DNA from: Capitulum mitella
Taxonomy: Eukaryota; Arthropoda; Thecostraca; Pollicipedomorpha; Pollicipedidae
DNA length: 64,000 bases
Assembly (NCBI GenBank): GCA_030062745.1
Contig: CP099841.1
Span: forward strand, 1,364,001-1,428,000
Direction: 5' to 3'
Part shown: positions 48,101 through 56,322 of the stretch, piece after piece
Position numbering within the stretch: position 1 is the stretch's first letter
How the letters are laid out: each line of letters starts with the position of its first letter
Made by a program: the position numbers and the translations under genes
Notes under the pieces: generated by a model
Told to the model about the DNA's origin: nothing
What the model saw: only the letters and a program-made list of their open reading frames with translations
Databases searched by the model: none

Positions 48101-51100
48101 CGCGCCTGGGAAACCACGAGCCGAACCTGCTCATTTGGCGCTTAGCCGGGCGCCGACACGGCGACAGCCGGCCGCGCCGCGGGAGTAGCAGGACGGAGAA
48201 CCGCCTGCCGCGCCGGTCTCTTGGTGGCCGTGTAGGCGCGCCGTGAGAGCTCCCAAGAGAAGGCTGTGATGGACGGACGGCGCCGGCCGACGGCAGGCAT
48301 CAGCGGCGCGGGGTCTGAGGGTCGGGGCCGCCGGCCGGCCACCTGCCAAGGCTGGGACGCCGCCAAGGCTGGCCGGCGGCGGCCGCCGACGGCCCGGAAC
48401 TGGTCAGCTGCCGGCGACCCGATCACGACAGACCCGGGACCCCCGACCGGCCGCGCACGGCCTCGCGGCCGTCACCGCACCGTCACCGAACGGCGTCAGG
48501 AGTCCGGAGTCCGCCGGCCGGCCCACTCGTCAGCGATCGGCCGCGACAGCCGGCGTCCGGCGGAGGACAGCCGGGCCAGCGCGGCCTTCACGGCCCGGGG
48601 GCCGCCGCCGGCGCGCCTGCGGCACGCGCCACTAATGACGCTGCCACCTCCGCCGTCGCCGCGATCGGTGCTAATCGCCGGAGTCGCGTGACGGCCCCGG
48701 TCAGCGTCGAGACGTACGGATCCGCTCGTCCAATGCCCGCATAAGTGCTGGGAGGTCATGACCCGTGGAGGAAAACCGCTGGTTGGCCGACCACCGCCGA
48801 GAGAACCGCTCTCCCCGCCGCCGTCAGAATGACCAGGGTCGGTCAACAGGAGGCCGGGCGCCTCGGAGCACCCACGGACGAGACCCGGCACTATCGCACT
48901 ATACTCGGCACTATCGCACTATACTCGGCACTATCGCACTATACCCGGCACTATCGCACTATACCCGGCACTATCGCACTATACCCGGCACTATCGCACT
49001 ATACTCGGCACTATCGCACGAGCGGCGCCCGGCACTATCGCACTATACCCGGCACTATCGCACTATACCCGGCACTATCGCACGAGCGGCGCCCGCCGTG
49101 GATGCGGCTGGCCGCGTCTGGCCGACGAAGGACGCCCGTCCGGCAGGTGGCCGCCGCCGGATCCCGCATCCCCGAGAGGCCGGCGGCTCCCGTCGGAACG
49201 CGGCCGGCCCAGATCTGGACGGCCGGAGCACGCGACAGACCGGCCGGACCGGTCCCGGCCAGGGCGGCCCACTCACGGCCCTGTTGCGTCACCGGCCGGC
49301 CAGGGAGGCATCCTCCCCCGCGCGGCGCTCTCCGCCGCCGGCGCCGGCCGGGTCGGCTGCAGAGACGAACGTCGCCCGGCAGCGGCCGCTCCCTCACGGC
49401 CGTCGGCCGGACAGAGCACGCGCGTCGCCGGCGAGTTAGCGCCGCGGTACGCTCGCGGCTCGGCTGCCGTTAACACGCGCCGTCCGCCCCCGGCCGCCTG
49501 TCGACACGGCAGTAAACGCCGACGGCAGCGTCAGGCGGCGACGCTCCCTGCTGGCGGCACCACATGGGCCTGGTCAGGCCGGCGATGACAGAGCAGCAGG
49601 CCTGCCGTGCGCAGGGCTGGACGCCCCCCGCAGCGACCCACCGACCACGCCGCGACCCCGCGGCAGGATCACTCGAAATCACACGGTCCTCCCCAGCGTG
49701 GCTCCGCTTTCGGGAAGTTCAGCTGCTTAGAGCACCAAGAGAACTTGGTCAGCCGTCCCTGTACATACTGCGGCCTGAAACAGCTGAACAACCGGCGCTC
49801 CAGATATTCTGCTGTCAGCAACTGTGATTCAAATTCCCGGTAAATGTATTCCGATTATTTCTGTCGCGGTCAAGGCGATTTCTTAACGGAAGCGCGCGGG
49901 CCCCTTCGCCCATTAGTAAGGGCATCCCATTTGCGTTTGTAATCGCCATTTGTAAAGCGTCCCGCAGCCGGCGAAAACTCCCACGGGTTCGGTGATCATC
50001 GAGCCCGATCGTTACCGAGGACCTTCGTCACAGCGCCATTAGCCTGTCGTGTTACAGGCCGCAAACGGTGTCATTTCGGCCGCAAGCGATTCTAACCGTG
50101 ACCGGAACGATCATAAACCATTTTCGACCCCGCACGAAGTGCGCCAACGTGAAAAAGTGCTCACAAACTCTGACACTCATCTCAATGGAACACGTACGGC
50201 GTTCATAAAAATACGCCGCGATCGCAGCGGAATACTGCCCATGAGGCCGTCCTTCAACATTCAATAACTGCTCTTATAAAACTGAGATACGATCACGCAG
50301 CAAGGTAACGCCGCATGGCAACCACGCTTAAAGGGCGTTCTTCGCAGAACCGCCAGACCCGCAGCCGCGCTACCTTCCTCCGAGATGGCCAGATTACTTA
50401 TAAGGAACACAATGGGCCATCGATCACCCGCAGCCATGGTGTTGACGTCTGAACGCTGGTTAATATGCCGCGGTATCAATGGACGCCGCCCCTACATCAC
50501 ACTACCCCGACTCAATCTTGTCCCGCTCCTTCGGGAGGGCGCCGGAACCGCCGACAAAAAGCGGCCCGCTCGCGCCCGACGACAGGGCGGCCGCAAAAAC
50601 AGCGCGCCGGTCCCAGCGGCCGGCGGTGAGCCGAAGCGCGCCGCCCGCGAACAAAGCGTGCCGGGCGCCGGCCGGCGGAGCCCTGGCGTGGCGATTCGGC
50701 CGTCCACAACAGTGCGGCAAAACACGCCCGGTGGCGCCGGCGCTCTTGAACCCGCGACACCGGCGGTCCGGGCGCGGCGTCACGGCGGAACACGAGCGCG
50801 CGGCGCCCGGTACTCACCGGGCCCCGGCTCCCGGCTCCGCAAACGGCCACGGCCATCAGCACGGGCCCTCAGCACCTGGCTAAGCGGATATGGCGGCCAC
50901 AACGGCTAATGGGCGGGTCGTAAATTCCCTGAATTAGTCGGATGTTAGTCAGATGTTAGTTAGAACGATTCAGGTGGTCAGGATCAAACAAAGCAGGCAT
51001 CGAGGCCTTGGAATGGGTGATGCCTTCATCACTTCCCGAGTCGAGGTCTCGGGGGACAGGACCCTGCCTGGAGCTGTATGCAAATTAACATTTGCAACAT

Positions 51101-54100
51101 TAGCTCACGCAGGTACATGGAACAGCGCTGCACAAACAACTGGCAACAAAAGGCATTCACGTCTTAACCCACTGCCGGAGACTTGCGCGGCATCACTAGA
51201 TCGTGGTTACAAGGGAGACGTAATAAAAAAAGGAGAGCCGACGTGTAACGATGGATGGCCATCACAACAGCACAAGCGTGCGTATGGTGAACCACTTCCG
51301 TATTCCACGGTGGCGCAGTCGTCGGCCAAACGGACGGGGTTCCGGTCTCCGCAGCGGACTTGTTACTCGGTACCAGCTCCCGGTAGTTACCCGGTGCCGG
51401 TTCCATGTCGGCGCCGGTCTTTGTTCCCCCAGCTGGCCCGACACGGTCCGGCCGAGAGGCGCCCTCGCCCTAAAGGCCTCGCGTGGCTCCGGCGGCAGTG
51501 TCGCGGCGGACGGCAGCCCAACAGCTGCGAACGGCGTGCTCCTGCCCGTCTGTTCCCACGCGCCGGTTGGTGGCGACGGTCCCACAGCGTTCTTCTGCCG
51601 CCGCCGGCCGCCGCTCCTGCACGGAGCCGGCTAATCCAAGGCTACCGCGGAGAGAGGGCAGGCAGCGGCCGGCTGAAAAAGCGCGGATTAAGCGCCGCTC
51701 GGGCTGAGGCGTGATGAAGCCGCCGACAGACCGGAGGCCAGTGCCGTCCGCTCACAGCTGAGCTCCGCCTGTTCCGCACAGCCGCAACGGCCGAGGCGCG
51801 TCCCCTCCCCTCCCCCGCGGCCGCAGCCACTTCCAGGCCGAGTGACCTCCGCTAAGAGGAATCCGCGCCGGCTAGCCTCGCCGAGACCGAAATTCGCGGC
51901 GAGGTTTTCGCGTGCCGCACGGAGCACAAGTTCATCCTCGAGTCCAAACAGCCAGTCGATAGCATTCCGCTCCGGTCTCAAGGACCACACACAGCCGCCG
52001 CTCTCCAGATGTTTACGCCACCGAACGCCGTGTCACGCCGGGCGCTTCCTGCTGAAAATCAAAGTGGCAGCCGATTTCCGGCCGGGACAAACTTCCGGCC
52101 GCGGCCGACCGTCCGGCCGACACCGACTCCGTCCAGCTATCGGGAGACGATTTTCCTTTTTAAAGCGGGCGTCGCGCGGTGGCCGAAGATCGGACGTGGT
52201 GGCCGCCGCGGGGGTGGGAGGGGGGTGGGGGGTGGGGGGCAGGCTGTGAACGCCGTTACACGGCATCACTGGTCCCGGCGCCGGCGGCGCGACCGCACCT
52301 TTCCCAGACAGCCTGTTAATGGCGCGCCGATCTCCGCTTCCGGCAGCCGTCACGGCCCGCCGGCGGCCGCCAGGAACCCGAGCTGGCGCTGAGACGGGTC
52401 GTCGACAGACCCGTCGCCCGGCTCGGCAGTGTTCGGTCTCGCTGCAGACTGAAGTCCGTACGGAGCAGAGGCCGAGGCCCTGACGGACGAACCGCAGGCC
52501 GGCGCGGTCGGTCGGGCGGCTCGCGCCGGACCCAGCCGGACTCTCACGGCCGCCGCCAGGTCGGATCACGGCGCGGCGCGGCGCGGCCCGCTCCGCACGG
52601 GTCCAGGCCGCCGCCAGGTCGGATCACGGCGCGGCGCGGCGCGGCCCGCTCCGCACGGGGTCCAGGCCGCCGCCAGGTCGGATCACGGCGCGGCGCGGCG
52701 CGGCGCGGCCCGCACGGGGTCCAGGCCGCCGCCAGGTCGGATCACGGCGCGGCGTGGCGCGGTCCGCTCCGCACGGGGTCCAGGCCGCCGCCAGGTCGGA
52801 TCACGGCGCGGCGCGGCGCGGTCCGCTCCGCACGGGGTCCAGGCCGCCGCCAGGTCGGATCACGGCGCGGCGCGGCGCGGTCCGCTCCGCACGGGGTCCA
52901 GGCCGCCGCCAGGTCGGATCACGGCGCGGCGCGGCGCGGTCCGCTCCGCACGGGGTCCAGGCCGCCGCCAGGTCGGATCACGGCGCGGCGCGGCGCGGTC
53001 CGCTCCGCACGGGGTCCAGGCCGCCGCCAGGTCGGATCACGGCGCGGCGCGGCCCGCTCCGCACGGGGTCCAGGCCGCCGCCAGGTCGGATCACGGCGCG
53101 GCGCGGCCCGCTCCGCACGGGGTCCAGGCCGCCGCCAGGTCGGATCACGGCGCGGCGTGGCCCGCTCCGCACGGGGTCCAGGCCGCCGCCAGGTCGGATC
53201 ACGGCGCGGCGCGGCCCGCTCCGCACGGGTCCAGGCCGCCGCCAGGTCGGATCACGGCGCGGCGCGGCGCGGCCCGCTCCGCACGGGGTCCAGGCCGCCG
53301 CCAGGTCGGATCACGGCGCGGCGCGGCCCGCTCCGCACGGGTCCAGGCCGCCGCCAGGTCGGATCACGGCGCGGCGTGGCCCGCTCCGCACGGGGTCCAG
53401 GCCGCCGCTCACGGCCAGGACCCCGCCGTCACCGACCGCCGTCGGCCGGTGACAGCCTCCGAGGCGCGGCAGACGACCGCCGAGACGCGCCGTCCTGCTT
53501 CGTGTTTACGACGCTGGCGGCGGTTAACTGCGCACTATACCGCCGGCGACGATCACGCGCCGGCCGGCCCGGACCCGAGAACGGCACCTTACGACCCGGC
53601 GCCGCCCCACCCGGTGCCGGGGCGCGGCACCGCCGGCGCGGCCGACGTCTGACTCGATCCCCCTTGGCCGTTCCAGGTGTGGCACTACTGCGACCAGGAC
53701 GGCAACAAGCATTCGTTTCTCTGCCCGAACGGCACCGTCTTCAGCCAGGTCACGTTCATCTGCGACTGGTGGTTCAACGTCGACTGCAACAACGCCGTAC
53801 AGCTGTACGTCACCAACGAGGCGCTGTCGCTGCTGCCAGCACCGCCAGAAAAGACGTTCCCCGAAGACTTCAAGGGCCCGATCGTTGACTGGTACATCTA
53901 CCAGCGGCACCAGGAGAGGGCCTACAGGAAGGTAGGTGTGGCGACCAGTGGCCACTTCTCAGTAACAGAGGTGACCACCAACTCTAACCACGGTATCAGA
54001 AGGTATAAAGGGCATAAGTAGCGTGCGACAGCACGGCTTAGTATGTCATTTGTCCACTTAGAGTATCGCTTATATGTAGGCATCTTAAGTCCCACGAAAT

Positions 54101-55355
54101 GCAGTGGCTGGCGAATATCCGAACAGTCATGGCATCCGATAAACAACGAAGTGAAGAATCGCAGCTCAAAACCGACACAATAAACTTGGCCTGGGAGAAA
54201 TGCGCAGCCCCCCCCCCCGCCCACACACAGTTCCAGCTTCCTGTCGTCTGGCGACCGTGACCGAGACCCGACACGCCGGCGCCGCGCGCTATCGCGGACC
54301 GGGCATGGCCCAGTGGTTCCAGCGAGGGCGGCCCGGCGCCAATTGCCCTCCGACGGCGCGCGCCCCCGGCCCGACCTTCGCCGACGCGGCGGCCGGCGTA
54401 CGCGGAAGCGGAGGGCGACACATGGCGCGCGGCCCATGGCGTGCCGAGTCACCGCGCCACCACCGGGCCGGACCGGCCGGACCCGACGACACCGCCGGCC
54501 GTCAGCTGCGGCCCGCCGCCGCCGCCGGACGCCCCCGCCACGGCGCGTTACCTCATCGCGGCGCCGGCGGCAGGCGTTCCCCTGCCCCGTCGGCCGGCCG
54601 ACACTGGGCTCTGACGACCCAGCGGCACCTCGCGATGGACCTCATAATGACAGGCCCAACGCGGCTCACATACACGCTCGCGGTCTGCCCGCCAGCCGGG
54701 CGCCGGAGCAGCCCGGTCACTGGCGGCCCTGCCAGCCGGCCGGCGCCGCAATCGCTTTCATCAGCCAATAACACGAGCTATGATGGGCCACGCGCCCCGG
54801 CCGCTCGCTCGGCCCGCCGGTGGCCCCGTGCAGACGCCCCACAGCAGAGCAGCGGCCCCCGCCGCCGGTCACAGTCGACCCATCTCCGTACGTCCTTCGC
54901 ACCCGACTACAGCCGGCGGAAAGCCTGATTCCGCCGGGACACGTGTGCCGGGCGGCCGCCGGCGCTCTGTCGACACTGCCGGCAGACGTCACGTCTGACC
55001 GGCCGGCGCGTGCCGGCCCCCGACCCGGCGCCGGTGGGCACCGCCGCCGGCCGCCTCTAACGGTGCCGCCCCGGCCCGACACTCCCGCCGCCGGTCCGGT
55101 TACGACGGCGCCCAGAGGCGGCCGCTCACCGCCGGCGCCGCTCTGTTGCAGGAGAAGTTCCTCAGGCAGCTGGAGGAGGGCAAGCAGCAGAAGGCCATCA
55201 AGTTCCTGGAGACGCACGACTTCCCGCCGTGGTTCACGGCGCGCGACCAGGCCCTCTACCTGAAGCTGAAGGCGCTGGAGAGGAAGTCCAAGCACCACGA
55301 GAAGCCGTCGCACCGGCCGGTGAAGAAGGAGCTGACGCAGTATGCGCCCTGGTGA
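36123..55355 (+). CDS. CPAP1-like secreted protein with one chitin-binding type-2 (CBM14/peritrophin-A) domain; 5 exons
   Basis: Join 36123-36177, 45454-45575, 46123-46839, 53677-53931 and 55152-55355 gives 450 residues, with all phases matching (1, 0, 0, 0). Residues 1 to about 18 are a signal peptide (MRWTLAAAGLLLLWIAAP). Residues 60-270 are Arg/Lys/Ala/Pro-rich and low-complexity with polybasic runs. Residues 281-335 form one CBM14 domain with six cysteines (281, 297, 303, 314, 327, 335; spacing C-x15-C-x5-C-x10-C-x12-C-x7-C) and the aromatic CDWW motif expected for chitin binding. The last 67 residues are a charged, Lys/Glu-rich tail ending in YAPW. Family knowledge: proteins with a single domain of this type (cuticular proteins analogous to peritrophins 1) are secreted into the cuticle or apical matrix and bind chitin fibres. 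The exact paralogue is not identified. Additional alternative exons in the 9.3-kb first intron cannot be excluded. Confidence 0.85.
37681..37760 (-). repeat. tRNA-Ser/Leu-like SINE fragment
   Basis: On the minus strand gatgtggctgagcggttgaa matches the A-box/D-arm of class II tRNAs (Ser/Leu), followed by ctggtctgctaaattcc, which looks like an anticodon arm with GCT. The B box is degraded (ggagcccgcgatca in place of ggttcgaatcc). This is a decayed tRNA-derived SINE and not a working tRNA. Confidence 0.45.
38252..38378 (-). repeat. tRNA-derived SINE head with a duplicated A-box segment
   Basis: On the minus strand, gctcggc (38312-38318) and gccgagc (38252-38258) form a perfect 7-bp acceptor-like stem enclosing an A-box-like gccagtcagacgggtaggac and a consensus B box ggttcgaacc. 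About 52 bp further upstream on that strand the A-box segment with its flank (cgtgggctcggccagtcaaa) is repeated, so the Pol III promoter half is tandemly duplicated. The variable and T arms are irregular, so it is a retroposon head and not a tRNA gene. Confidence 0.55.
38477..38818 (-). mobile_element. Internally deleted, one-ended copy 2 of the inverted-repeat element
   Basis: Begins aaccctattcccgg at 38477 and continues with ggctagacggtat and an attcccggcaggggg segment, matching the right end of the 23265-24475 element in reverse. Homology then jumps at about 38720 from the tataactccgttg segment directly to the ccctcagcatggccaaaaat segment, so about 750 bp of the interior present in copy 1 is missing. 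The opposite terminus (about 120 bp of copy 1) is absent and is replaced by telomere-like sequence. Confidence 0.75.
38819..38898. repeat. Telomere-like TTAGGG/TTAGG-containing tract with oligo-T
   Basis: The 17-mer aggattagggttaggat occurs at 38821-38837 and 38868-38884, separated by T-rich sequence, and is followed by atagggttaagg. It resembles degenerate arthropod-type telomere repeats (TTAGG) or a simple repeat grown from the broken element end. Confidence 0.5.
39985..40170. repeat. Tandem repeat, 54-56-bp unit, about 3.4 copies
   Basis: ctcagacggcgggtta recurs at 39985, 40041 and 40096, with a diverged copy at 40150 (ctcagacggcgggtca). Each is followed by caccgacccac and cccctccgctgga segments. 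Small length changes between copies are 1-bp indels. Confidence 0.85.
40805..40822. repeat. (GC)n dinucleotide tract
   Basis: gtgcgcgcgcgcgcgcgc is a pure alternating purine-pyrimidine tract with potential to adopt left-handed (Z) DNA. A 12-base G run follows at about 40920-40931. Confidence 0.8.
43075..43620. repeat. 26-bp minisatellite
   Basis: About 21 copies of a 26-bp unit with the form ggctcatcacaggggcccga + cagccc. Variation is limited to cagg/agg, gacag/ggcag/ggcgg/gacac and catc/cacc/aatc. The 26-bp unit cycles through all three frames, so the long plus-strand frame 42877-44160 is an artefact. The left edge (43060-43140) is degenerate. Confidence 0.93.
43630..43760. promoter_or_regulatory. 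Candidate intronic enhancer: octamer and AT-rich homeodomain-like sites
   Basis: Immediately right of the 26-bp array, an AT-rich patch in GC-rich DNA contains acaattatg, the exact POU octamer ATGCAAAT (43664-43671), ataaatcaaattc and acaattcaac. It lies in intron 1 of the CPAP-like gene. This is motif clustering only; no conservation data are available here. Confidence 0.2.
45454..45575 (+). CDS. CPAP-like gene, exon 2
   Basis: Acceptor ctgtgctccag precedes 45454 and donor gtaagt begins at 45576. It encodes residues 19-59: CRSEDRAGELCIYSARC, then a Ser/Lys-rich stretch ending SYSYFYQ. Three cysteines (19, 29, 35) lie outside the CBM14 domain. Enters in phase 1 and leaves in phase 0. Confidence 0.75.
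46123..46839 (+). CDS. CPAP-like gene, exon 3 (basic linker and first CBM14 cysteines)
   Basis: Acceptor gttccgccccgcag and donor gtgagt flank 239 codons in phase 0 (residues 60-298). The first two thirds are rich in Arg, Ala, Pro and Asp, with polybasic runs RRRRLRQRR and LKRRRK. The last 70 residues are conserved-looking: IPGLSEVYHDNLINSL, then GIKGFPGIDYPIYQ, then GFACNQQRYWGMYADTETQC, which supplies cysteines 281 and 297 of the chitin-binding domain. Confidence 0.85.
46937..46984. repeat. Dispersed intronic repeat, copy 1
   Basis: gtgacgtttgctttaattccggctgcgtgaacgtcca recurs with few changes at 47818-47855 in the same orientation, about 880 bp downstream, with similar gccgagnga sequence just before both. 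Both lie in intron 3, close to exon 3. Confidence 0.6.
47461..47657. repeat. 48-bp tandem repeat, four copies
   Basis: Four near-perfect copies of a 48-bp unit containing gggtcgtgacgggcacgggc and cacctgaccgatggcccgct. cacctgacc recurs at 47485 and 47533 and then at the same 48-bp step. Confidence 0.9.
47818..47864. repeat. Dispersed intronic repeat, copy 2
   Basis: Second copy of the element at 46937 (gacgtttactttaattccgg then ttgcgtgaacgtcca). It is followed by aatcaataaaa, which contains a canonical AATAAA hexamer at about 47859. Confidence 0.6.
48889..49090. repeat. 20-bp minisatellite
   Basis: About ten copies of cggcactatcgcactatacc, with ata-ctc/ata-ccc alternation, interrupted twice by a gcacgagcggcgcc variant (about 49018 and 49081). 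It is AT-richer than its surroundings. Confidence 0.92.
52209..52240 (+). repeat. G-quadruplex-forming G tract
   Basis: Five successive runs of at least three Gs (ggggg t ggg a gggggg t gggggg t gggggg) lie on the sense strand of intron 3 of the CPAP-like gene. This meets the usual G4 pattern with one-base loops. Confidence 0.7.
52555..53420. repeat. 55-60-bp GC-rich minisatellite, about 15 copies
   Basis: ccgccaggtcggatcacggc recurs about every 54-60 bp from 52555 to 53360. Length differences come from the number of ggcgc pentamers (two to four) in the middle of each unit and from gggg/ggg before tccagg. Thus a short pentamer repeat is nested in a longer repeat. It ends about 260 bp before exon 4 of the CPAP-like gene. 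Confidence 0.93.
53677..53931 (+). CDS. CPAP-like gene, exon 4 (main CBM14 exon)
   Basis: Acceptor cccttggccgttccag and donor gtaggt flank 85 codons in phase 0 (residues 299-383). They encode VWHYCDQDGNKHSFLC, then PNGTVFSQVTFICDWWFNVD and the final domain cysteine. Cysteines 303, 314, 327 and 335 and the CDWW aromatic pair are hallmarks of peritrophin-A chitin-binding domains. After the domain the chain continues with a Pro-rich stretch and DWYIYQRHQERAYRK. Confidence 0.92.
53932..55151 (+). other. Intron 4 of the CPAP-like gene
   Basis: Starts gtaggt and ends gctctgttgcag. The left 300 bp are AT-richer (53940-54200, ending in a poly-C run near 54208-54220); the rest is very GC-rich. No separate gene is recognised, and open frames on either strand overlap without domains. 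Confidence 0.7.
55152..55355 (+). CDS. CPAP-like gene, exon 5 (C-terminal tail)
   Basis: Acceptor ctctgttgcag precedes 67 codons and TGA (55353-55355). Sequence blocks are EKFLRQLEEGKQQKAIKFLE, then THDFPPWFTARDQALYLKLK, then a Lys/His-rich segment and QYAPW. The helix-prone charged composition is unlike CBM14 and suggests a protein-interaction or cross-linking tail. An ATTAAA at 55836-55841 is a possible polyadenylation hexamer, weakly supported. Confidence 0.8.
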   Translation, partial: EKFLRQLEEGKQQKAIKFLETHDFPPWFTARDQALYLKLKALERKSKHHEKPSHRPVKKELTQYAPW

Positions 55356-56241
55356 TCGGCCGGTCACCTAGTGCGACGATGAGTAAACAATGATTCGCCT
55401 ACCGCCACCCGATGCGAGCCGTTCATGTGCCACAAACATTCGCGTGATACCTTCGACGTTCTGTTACCGCTGGAGTGACGAGTGTTGCTGGTGCGAGGGA
55501 TGAGCGAGACCGCGACTGGGCTAGCCTCCGCGTCCCTCGCGTTGACGTGGTCGGATCAGGGTTTGCCGAGGAGCAACCGCTAATGAAATGGCTTTCAGTG
55601 TTGCGATCAGAAGGAGTTAGGAAAGCGCGGTAAACAATGACAATGTTAGCGTATCCAGCCACTGCCTAGTGAAAAAGCATCGTTGCCGACGTTAGCTTAG
55701 TACTATCTAAAAGAAACGCATTACCTGAAATATATATTATTCCCGATACCGTGTCGTGGGGTTGAAAAAACAGTTTTCCGTAGAACAGGCATCATGTTCT
55801 GTGCAAGCGAAAACACAACTGGACGCTCCCCATTCATTAAATCCATTGGCAAATAATCGGAGAGTTCATTTTGCCTGACGGTACCTCCCTCCGGCCACTC
55901 GTCGTAATGTCAGTCCCTTGCACCGGGTCATCGTCCGAATGGGTGTGAACGGCGCAGCCCTCCTCGTGCTAGGTGCTAAAAGCTCCATCTGGGCTCATCT
56001 ACAGAACCTCCCACATCATCGCCGTGAGTGGGAGGCCGCCTTCCTCCGGCCGAATCTACAGAGCTTCCCCGTCCGGCCGCTGCTGCGAGGCTCGCCGCCT
56101 CGCCGTAACTGGAGAGCCCCGTGTCGACGCACGTACACGGCTGCCCTCACTCGGAGCTGCCTGCCCCGCGGTCACCGCTCGCCCCGGCGGCAGAGGCGCT
56201 GCGACAGGCTCGGTCAGCGGCATCTCCCCGCCGGCACCTAC
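55356..56241. other. Spacer between convergent genes
   Basis: Balanced-GC DNA between the stop codon of the CPAP-like gene (+) and the leftmost exon found for the TRIM-like gene (-). It would be expected to hold the 3' end of the former and possibly further exons of the latter. I could not identify such exons. Confidence 0.4.
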
Positions 56242-56322
56242 CTTTCCGGCCAGCCGCAGCCGCAGGTAGGTGGTGCGGGCCCGCGCGGCCGCCTCCTCCA
56301 GCTGCGGCCGCCACCTCTCCAC
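56242..56322 (-). CDS. TRIM-like gene, helical/coiled-coil exon
   Basis: On the minus strand, acceptor ctctgttgctgcaccag precedes 27 codons, VERWRPQLEEAAARARTTYL then RLRLAGK, and donor gtaggt follows. Phase 0 on both sides matches the end of the B-box 2 exon. The amphipathic Leu/Ala/Arg/Glu pattern fits the region right after B-box 2 in TRIM proteins. Its donor shows that the gene continues to the left. Confidence 0.55.

Noticed and set aside
51842-51990. Possible minus-strand exon (AIDWLFGLEDELVLRAAREN then LAANFGLGEA and so on, with a GAG/gtcact donor) inside CPAP intron 3
   Set aside because: It looks somewhat coding, but an in-frame stop lies a short way upstream and no good acceptor falls between that stop and the peptide; the donor is weak.
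52754-53888. Arg/Pro/Gly-rich open frames before and across exon 4 of the CPAP-like gene
   Set aside because: They derive from the 55-60-bp array and from reading exon 4 in the wrong frame; the GTG-acceptor frame has the complete cysteine pattern.
54717-55367. 216-codon minus-strand frame opposite the last CPAP-like exon
   Set aside because: It is the antisense shadow of exon 5 and GC-rich intron; the plus-strand frame has proper acceptor, phase and stop.
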